Positions 56,833-64,000 of a DNA stretch of 64,000 nt are shown one piece after another. The position numbers were made by a program, and so were the translations under genes. This DNA comes from Laburnicola sp. R22_1 (taxonomy: Eukaryota; Ascomycota; Dothideomycetes; Pleosporales; Didymosphaeriaceae). A model generated the notes under the pieces. It had not been told where the DNA came from. It did no database searches and saw nothing but the letters and a program-made list of their open reading frames with translations. The first letter of the stretch is position 1, and the number at the start of each line of letters is the position of its first letter. The stretch covers positions 620,001-684,000 of the forward strand of contig JACONQ010000021.1 in NCBI GenBank assembly GCA_014281115.1, read 5' to 3'.

Positions 56833-59800
56833 ACTAGGCGTCCTAGTAGGCCTTATCTAATTATTAAGAGTTTCTTAGAGGCGCCTAATTCTCTATTAGA
56901 CACTAATTTTAACATTGCTAAGTCTTTTTTACACACACTCCTCTTTAGGCATTATTGCGCCTAGCCTATTATTCTTTCTAGTAGTAATAGTAGTAGTCCT
57001 TTCTTATTCTAAGGTTCTCCCTATACACTACTCTTTTTCTATTCTTCTTAACCTATTGTCTTTTCTAGCAGTAATAGTAGTAGCCCTTTCCTATCTTAGG
57101 GCTAAACTACTCCCACTTCTAGTTGTCTACTTTCTAGCTCCTATTTCTTTCTAAGTTAGGTCTTACTTAATATAGTGCTATAGATTAGCTCTTTGTCCTC
57201 TAACTTATCCCCCTTTTAGACTACTAATAATCCTTCTAAAGTTCTATTCTACTCGCCTTCCCCTATATATTTAGCTTCCTAATAGTCTATTAATTCTGCC
57301 TACACTCTCTTATTCCCACTTAGCTGTAGTAGCATAATTTCCTCTCCTCCTTCTTTAGGTCTATTCTCTATTTCTTCTAACCTCTCTACCTAAGTTATAC
57401 GCCTAGGTTTAGGCCCTAGTAAAACTTAAGCTGTAGAGCAAGGTAGCCCTATGCCTCGCTCCTATTAGAGTTGCAATCTAAACCCTAATTATAGCTTAGG
57501 CTATAGTAGTTATAGAGGTTTAGATTTTTGTAAAGGTTAGTATACTAGTTCTTAGCTTTTAATTTTCTAGCTATTTAATTATTAGTTAGGCTCTATTATT
57601 AGAGTCTAGCTTACAATTCTATCCTAGTAATTATATATATATATTAGACTTTAATTTAACTTAGTACTAATACTATTGTTTTATCTTCTTCTCTAACTTT
57701 TCTTTATTAACTACTTCCTTCCCTCCCTTAAGAAATAAGCTGTCCCTTAGCTTATAATACGCTGATATTCTAGCTAGCTTACTCCTCCTAATAGGCGAAG
57801 TCTAAGGGGTTAAAGTTTACTAGTAGTAGTGAAATCCCTACTTACTTTATCTTTATAGGGACATCTTATATATATCTTGCTAGCCTCTATAATCTGCGCG
57901 CAAATATAGAATATTTAGGCTTAGGCCTCTGCGTAACTTTATTAAGGTCTATAGGATTAATGTCCTCTAAAGGATTAGTAATTTCTTCTAAGAGGTTATT
58001 AGTATCTATAATGTTAGATTTTAGTATTGTGTTAAGGTCTGTTGTTGTGCGCGAATAGAATTAAATAATATAATTGCCTAGTATTCTATTATAAAAGGGT
58101 GGTCTATTAAGCTTTTTAAGTATGTACTATCCTTCACTATGTGGTAGCATAGTCCTAATTCTAAAGGGGTATTAGTACCTTCTAGTAAGCTTAACTTTGC
58201 AACTTATATTACTGACCTAAAAAGTATTATATACTAATACTAGATTGCCTTATTATAGTAGCTCTATACTAAGAGTGCGCTAATTATTAAACTATTCCTT
58301 TTCTTGTTTGCGCAGTTAGATAGTTTAGTTAATAGCTTCTTAGAGGCAATAATTACGCTTCTTAAACTGCTCTACTCTAATAGCTAGAAGTTCTTTAGTA
58401 GTATAAACCTATTCCTATAGAAGTGTCTGCCATATTAGGATATAAAGTTTAATAGGAAGAACATATTCTTTTTTATAGATTAGAAAGGCTAGTGTTTTGC
58501 CTATAGATTGCTTTACTATAATCTAATTGGTCTATAGAGCTCTAGGTAGGTTCTAGACTTAGTTACCCTTTATTTTCTATAGTGCGCTAATAAGCTTTTA
58601 GTGGCCTCTTTTTACTAGACCTTGCTCTTCTAGGTAATAAGCACTAGATACTACTTGTTAAATGCTAAATTGTTTAGCTAAGTCCTCTACTAAGCCTCTG
58701 TTCTCTAGTCCTCTATCTACTAATAGACGAAAAGAGATGCCCCACCTACTAAAGATAGATTCTTCTAAGAACTAGGCAACTGCGGCTAAGTTAGTATTAG
58801 TAAGTGCTTTTGCTTTAAGCTATTTAGAGGTATAGTTTCTAGTAATAACTATAAATTCCTTCTCTTCTTTGCTTCTAGACATATACACTATATCTACTAT
58901 AACCTATTTCTAGATTATATCTATTCCCTATGTAGGGTATAGCTTCTCTACTACTCTTCTAGTAAAATGCGTCTAATATTTAGCGTAAGTCTTAATATGT
59001 TTCTTAATACTCTAATATAGATTTAGCTAGTAGTAACGTGCTATAATCTTTCTCTAGATGCCTTCTTATCCTTAATAGTCTAATTCCTTATAGAGTTATT
59101 ATAAAATATCTACCTATTAGACTAGGTTGTCTATAACTCTGCGCAGCGGCCTATTTTCTATAGTTTAATACTATAGTATATCTCTTATAACCCTATACTT
59201 CTAAGCTTATAGCCTAATATACCTTTAGTTTTTCTTAAATAGGCCTTTAGGCATAGTTAGGGTTGTAGGCTAGATTATAATATTGCGAAAGTGTTTAGTG
59301 TATAGGTTAGAGAGAATTTTAGGTAGGTTGTTTATGGTAGGCTCTATATATTTTATTTTTACTTTAGCCTTCTTATCTATAGTAGAGAATATAATACTAA
59401 TATGCCCTAAATGCTTCTTAATAAAGTTCTTAATATTTTCTTCTAGCTATTTAGGAGGGACTTAACCCTTTTACTATTTGCGTCTTAAGAGTGTATTAGC
59501 GACCACATTCTTATATTCTAAGATGTGGCAGATATTAAACTTCTAAAGTATTAAAAGTGCTAACTAGTAGATTATTAAAGCCCCTAGTAAGTTAGTTGCG
59601 CTATAATTTAGCTAGGTAATTAAGGTATAAGAGTTAGTTTTTATAATAAAGTGTATTTTATAAATCTAGGGTTAAAACTTTTTAAGCGTAAGAAGAAGGA
59701 CTTTGCACTTATACTTCCCTAAATTCTAGTTATATTTACTTTAAGACTAAACACCTAATTTAAATTACACTAGATAAAGAAGACTGTCTAGTCTATATTG

Positions 59801-62800
59801 CTATATTATGGCTCCCTATCTAATTTTGCTGCTATTTACTAAGATTACTACTTTTTATAATGGCTCTAAGTAGTTAATAGACACTAATACTAGGGTAGAA
59901 GTAATACTCTTTTTTAATTGCTATATTGCTATATTCTCTATAATTCCTTAGTAGAACTCTACGCCCTTGTGTAGTAGTGTAAATAGTAGTGTAGTAATCT
60001 TTATAAAGTTTTTAATCTAGATTTAATAGTATATATAAACTCTAAGAAAGATTTAGATATCTTTAGCGTAGTTATAAGGCGGCTATTTAATAATCTTAAC
60101 TACTTTCTTTTAGGATAGGTATTAACTATTCTTGTTAACTACGTAGCTAACTATGTCTATAATAGCGTAGTCCTAGTTAGACTTCTTACCTAATATAGTA
60201 ACGTCTGCTAGTTCTATGTCTACTAGAACCTAATTAAGATTTATAAGGTGTTCCGCAACGTATTTATAGATTTCTTTCTTAAGTATCTCTCTATTAGAGT
60301 TAGTCTTTAGGTCCTTTACTATAATATTGTCTATATAAGGCATGTAATAAGAGGGAATCTAGTTATAAAAAATCTTTATAATAATTCGCATAAACTTAGC
60401 TATAGAATTAGTTGTTTTTATAGGTAATATATACTACTGGATAAGTCCTAGAGGCGTATAGAATATAGTTATGGCGCGGAAAAGTTTATAAAGAGTTACT
60501 TAGTTATATCTAGAGAAGAAGGTAATAAGGAATATTATAAGATAACTAGCAAACTCTTCTAAGAACTTATTAGAATTTAAGGGAAGATTATTATCTTAGA
60601 CTATAACGCTATTAATGCATTGGGCGTTATTAATTAGTTAGTATTCTTATCAGATAGACAGTCACTATAAAATCCAGTGGGTAGGTGTGTACGATCATAT
60701 GGCCCCTTACAGTGGTAATTAGTGTAAATCACAGTGATTTCACATTGAAATACACTGAGGAGGCTGGTGCACTACTGTTTTACACTGCCCCTGTACTATT
60801 CTAAATAGTACTAGTGCGGCTTAGTACTAGATAGTTACTTCTCGCGGTAGCCGAGCTTCTCCGACAGAACACACACAATCAATCAATCAACCCACCACTT
60901 TTCCATCTCAACTCATCAAGAATACCCGTATATCTGACAATTCTCTATTCTTCTTCTTAACTAAAAACTATGGGTTGCGATATAGACTTCTACTATACTT
61001 TAGTACGCCCTAATTAAGCCTCTGCTGCACTATGTTAATAACTATATCTCTAAGTTTCTAAGAAACTAAAAAGTGCGATTTCTTCTAAGCAATATAGTTA
61101 ATAGTGTAAATCTTAACTAGTAAAGCCATATTAGGATGCACTCGCCTCAACTTAGTGAATTTAAAAAATAGGTCTGGTTCTCTTTAATATAGAACTTCTA
61201 GTAATATGTCTCTTTCCTAAGGTAAGAAATCTAGGCTAACCTTTATTTCCGCAATCTGTTCTGGTGTTAACTAATTGCCTCTTAGAAATTCTGCCTACTA
61301 GTTAAGGAGGTATTTATTAAATGGCTAAGGCCTAGTGTTGGTTCTCTTTTGCTTTTTTATAGCCTCTTGCTTCTAGTCTAACTAGCCCTTAATATCCTAA
61401 GGCTTAACGCCTAAGTTATACATAGGATTAACCTTCTTATTCTTAGTCTTATATATAGTGTTTACTTTAAAAGCTATTTTAGTTTTATTAATTATCTTTA
61501 TCTATTCTACCTAGAATGCGTCGCTCTTAACTCTTGTTGCCTTTTTAGACTCTATTTACATAGTTAGAGCCTAAAGAATCTTATTAACTTCTTTATTACA
61601 GCCTAGTAAATTAATAACTAAAAGTTTTTAGTTATCTTAAATAACAATACTATTGTCTGTGTACCTTCTAATTATACCTTAATTAGCGTAGTAGATAAAA
61701 TCCTTATTTAGATTTATTACTAACTAGTTCTTATTAGCGTTCTGTGTAAGCTATTTATTTCTATCTACAATTTCCTCTTTTTAAGTTGTACTGCCTAATT
61801 TAGTGTCTACTTTTAGGCCCTTAGTCCTAATTTCTACTTAAGCTTAATAATAGCCTTACTTATTATTAATATTAACCTATAGCAAAGCCACTACTTTAAG
61901 ACTGTATTAGCGCTAAGTTCTAGGTATTCTAGGTACTTAGAAACGCTGGCCCTAGCTACTACGTTCCCTTAAAGTTTTCTGTTGCCTTAGTAATAATTAC
62001 GCCTCTTAGATTAAATAGATTAGTGTAAGTGGCTATAAATTGCGTAGAGTAGAGCTTCTTATTATTCTATAGCTTATAGTAGGTCATACTATTATTCTTA
62101 GAAGAGAATTTCGCCTTCGCGTCCGCTAAGAACGGGTTTCCTAGAATAATAGCGCTAGATAAGAACCTAATAACAAACAGCGTTATTATAACAATAACCT
62201 AGCCCACCCTAATTAGGGCTTAGAATACAATATCTTAGAAATTCTTATAATTACTATTTATAGTTATTAGTTTTACACTCTATAATTAAGGTAACATAGA
62301 TATAATCTAGAGGCCTATAGCTTTAATAGTGCTAAGGTAGATAGTGTTTAATTTTACACCTATATTAAGTAAGGTACTTATTTAATACTTATTAATCTAG
62401 CATATTACTTAGGGACAGTCTCTTTTTATATATTTAACTCCTAATTCTCTCTTAAAATCCTTTCTATTAGTAGTAGTTATAGTTAGTATTGCTTTACTAA
62501 ACTGTGCCTTTGTAATTAATACGCCTATACTAGCTGCCTAGTTTACCTATAGTAGTACTTAAGATAAATTTAGTTTATAAGGCCTATAGCAAGTAACTAC
62601 TCTATTCTTAAGCTTAACTAATATCTATTTAGGGACTTAGATTCTAGAGATAGGTGCGTAGTTAGTGTGCCTAGCGTCTAAGTCTTTATTAGTTACTTCC
62701 TTTATAGTGACGGTTAGTGTTTATAGCTAGTATAGGTCTCCTTTACTAAAAGCGTCCTTAAATATTGCCTTTTTAACTTCTAGCATATTGCTAAGTACTT

Positions 62801-63500
62801 CTTAGACTATTAGGCTAACTTTAGTATTTATTACTTAGAATAGCATATCTTTAGAACTGCCTACTAGAATATTAACTAGTTTTGTTTCTTTTTGGCTACA
62901 AAGATCTCCTTTCTTAGAGTTAGACCTAAGATATTATTAGGCCTACGTATTTCTATATCTTCTATGCCTTCTATTAGAAAATCTTATTTTAAAAAAGATA
63001 CCTACTTTATTCTTCTTCTATTCTTTTTATTATTATCCTTTCTCCTATAAACTATAGGGATGCCTTATTTAGAAACTTTAACATTTGCGATTATCTCTAC
63101 CTTTAGCAATTCTCTAAGACTTAGTTAGGTTATTAGGGCGTTTAAGCTTGCAGCTTATAGTTTATATAGTAGATTTAGGGATTAAACTATTGCTAGTATA
63201 TCTTTATCTAGGATAGCTTGCTCCTTCTAGGCTACTTTAAATTTCTCTTTAAAGAGGAGGCTAAGTGTTATTATTTTATTAAACGCAAACTGGCTACTAT
63301 TAGTTTTTATAACTAATTCTACCTAGTAAGTTATTACTATTATTGTAACTCTCTAACTTTAAGATATCTATAGGGCCTCCTTTATTAATTTGTCTATTCG
63401 CCACTTATTCTATACTAGGCAGATTAGCATTTAGTTTTACTTGCCCCTAGCGCTAATATATTAGATTTCGCCCTAATTGTTATTTAGTTAGCCCTACTAG
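56833..63500 (-). mobile_element. Decayed Ty3/gypsy-type retrotransposon, pol on the minus strand
   Basis: Despite many stops, minus-strand translation gives, in 5'-to-3' order, a protease-end segment (about 62.1 kb), reverse transcriptase from about 61.1 to 60.1 kb, an RNase-H-like part, and integrase from about 59.2 to 58.4 kb. The reverse transcriptase has NPWFLVKKK-like and SGYDQVT-like pieces and a catalytic site read as MPYIDN at about 60.33 kb, one Asp already mutated. The integrase has a zinc-binding region, then a catalytic LLVDRGLENRG-like piece at about 58.72 kb. The reverse transcriptase is split by solo LTR 2. Limits are approximate; the element's own LTRs were not identified. 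The order PR-RT-RH-IN and the motif style fit Ty3/gypsy. Confidence 0.7.
60648..60939 (-). mobile_element. Solo LTR 2 (little RIP), inserted in the dead gypsy RT, 5-bp duplication ATTCT
   Basis: A 292-bp unit starts TATCAGATAG and ends TATCTGACA on the plus strand, flanked by ATTCT at 60643-60647 and 60940-60944. On both sides the minus-strand reading is gypsy RT (VKKKN before, YxLIN after), so it interrupts that gene. It keeps CG- and GC-containing strings such as TACGATCATATGGCCCC that are TA-converted in solo LTR 1, so it carries far less RIP than its host. Confidence 0.88.
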
Positions 63501-63863
63501 ACCCTTTGCAATTCTGTGTTATAGTATACCTATCTATTATTCTTAAGTAAATTTCTCTCCTTATATTCCCTATTTGCGATAATATAGTCCTTCTTATATT
63601 CAAAGTATTCTTTAAAAAAGTTATCTTCTTACTATATTAGGTCTATTACTACTACAGCTATATATATATTAACTCGTATTAGCGCTACTATATAGGCCTA
63701 AGACTAGGTTAGTACGTAGCACTAGGGCTATTATAGTACTATCTACTATAGAGTCTACTCTACTCTTATAGTAATTTTCTAGTAAATAGCTAGGTCTAAC
63801 AGAATCTCTATCTCTTAAGGGTTCTAGTTCTAAACTAGAACATTCTAAAGCCTTATAGCCTTA

Positions 63864-64000
63864 ACGTGTTTACAAGCGAGCCGCGCGTACAAGTGAGCCG
63901 CGCGCCCCACCAAGTCTCTTAGCCTTTTGCAGGCTGTATATTAACGCATCAAAATTCTATTAATATAATAAGCTCGCGCACAAGGAACTCGCGCACCCCT
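63864..64000. mobile_element. Partial copy of pogo element A, inverted, cut by the window end
   Basis: After TA at 63862-63863 the 50-bp terminal repeat of element A (ACGTGTTTACAAGCGAGCC...) is found at 63864-63913. It is followed by sequence matching the reverse complement of 17640-17690 (CTTTTGCAGGCTGTATAT...CATCAAAATTCTATTAATAT). The visible end is therefore the transposase-3' end and the element lies in the opposite orientation to the copy at 15889. Similarity stops at 63970. Confidence 0.85.
63971..64000. mobile_element. Probable left end of another nested TA-inserting element
   Basis: Where the element-A copy should continue after ATAATA, the sequence switches at a TA (63969-63970) to a GC-rich string starting AGCTCGCGCACAAGG. 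It repeats CTCGCGCAC within 17 bp and reaches CACCCC, the same layout as the other terminal repeats here. Only 30 bp are visible. Confidence 0.55.

Larger units (their letters stand above)
53043..63863. other. AT-rich, RIP-degraded repeat block
   Basis: Nearly 11 kb of TA/TAG/CTA-rich sequence with stops in all frames. Only two ORFs of 60-79 codons appear, both hydrophobic by base composition. From about 56.8 to 63.6 kb, decayed Ty3/gypsy pol can be read on the minus strand. Two solo LTRs interrupt the block. I could not classify 53.0-56.5 kb beyond its repetitive texture. Confidence 0.85.

Noticed and set aside
56503..60939. The two LTR copies as the pair of one full-length retrotransposon
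   Set aside because: Each copy has its own different 5-bp duplication on both sides (TTTCT and ATTCT), so they are two solo LTRs, and the gypsy pol between and around them is an older, separate element.
1..64000. tRNA genes, telomeric repeats, CRISPR arrays
   Set aside because: No B-box-like tRNA signature with matching arms, no TTAGGG arrays and no spaced repeat array were seen on either strand.

Overview
This is nuclear DNA from a filamentous ascomycete, most likely a Dothideomycete (Pleosporales-like). Introns are short (about 46-90 bp) with GT/AG ends and CTAAC/CTGAC-type branch sites. The genes are typical Pezizomycotina genes. The window alternates between ordinary gene-bearing DNA and very AT-rich, TpA-rich, stop-filled blocks, as expected of repeat-induced point mutation (RIP) acting on transposons. 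No tRNA, rRNA, telomere repeat, CRISPR array or complete secondary-metabolite cluster was seen.

Layout. 1-4970: AT-rich RIP block. 5.0-14.4 kb: a DUF1279/FAM210-like gene and a TauD-like dioxygenase (convergent), then an MFS transporter broken by an intact-ended Fot1/pogo-type DNA transposon, then a GT34-like glycosyltransferase. 15.9-19.9 kb: two more pogo/Fot1-type elements, one sitting inside the terminal inverted repeat of the other. 20.5-24.6 kb: a SANT/Myb-repeat gene with one in-frame stop, and a gene encoding a membrane-anchored C2H2 zinc-finger protein. 27.5-40.7 kb: a conserved housekeeping stretch with a CLC chloride transporter, an IAH1-like SGNH esterase, a retropepsin-fold protein lacking its catalytic Asp, and a Ubp12-type deubiquitinase. 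41.7-46.3 kb: a decayed Kelch gene and two related Cys-rich membrane-protein genes; the first is damaged and carries a 1.26-kb insertion in intron 1. 46.8-52.5 kb: a family III CoA-transferase, the divergent ribosome-biogenesis pair NOC3/NIP7, and a small conserved gene. 53.0-63.9 kb: a RIP-destroyed block with a dead Ty3/gypsy element on the minus strand and two solo LTRs with perfect 5-bp target duplications. 63.9-64.0 kb: the start of another copy of the pogo element seen at 15.9 kb, itself interrupted by a further element.

The strongest signals are structural. Several insertions can be read to the base: TA duplications for the pogo-type elements, 5-bp duplications for the solo LTRs, and a 15-bp duplication that copies a 5' splice site. 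Decay is concentrated near the transposons (MFS, SANT, Kelch and Cys-rich genes), while NOC3, NIP7, UBP12, CLC and IAH1 are intact. NOC3 and NIP7 both serve 60S subunit assembly and share a 179-bp promoter. The other genes show no obvious joint pathway.

Splice models were made by eye from frame, splice signals and family conservation; all are predictions.
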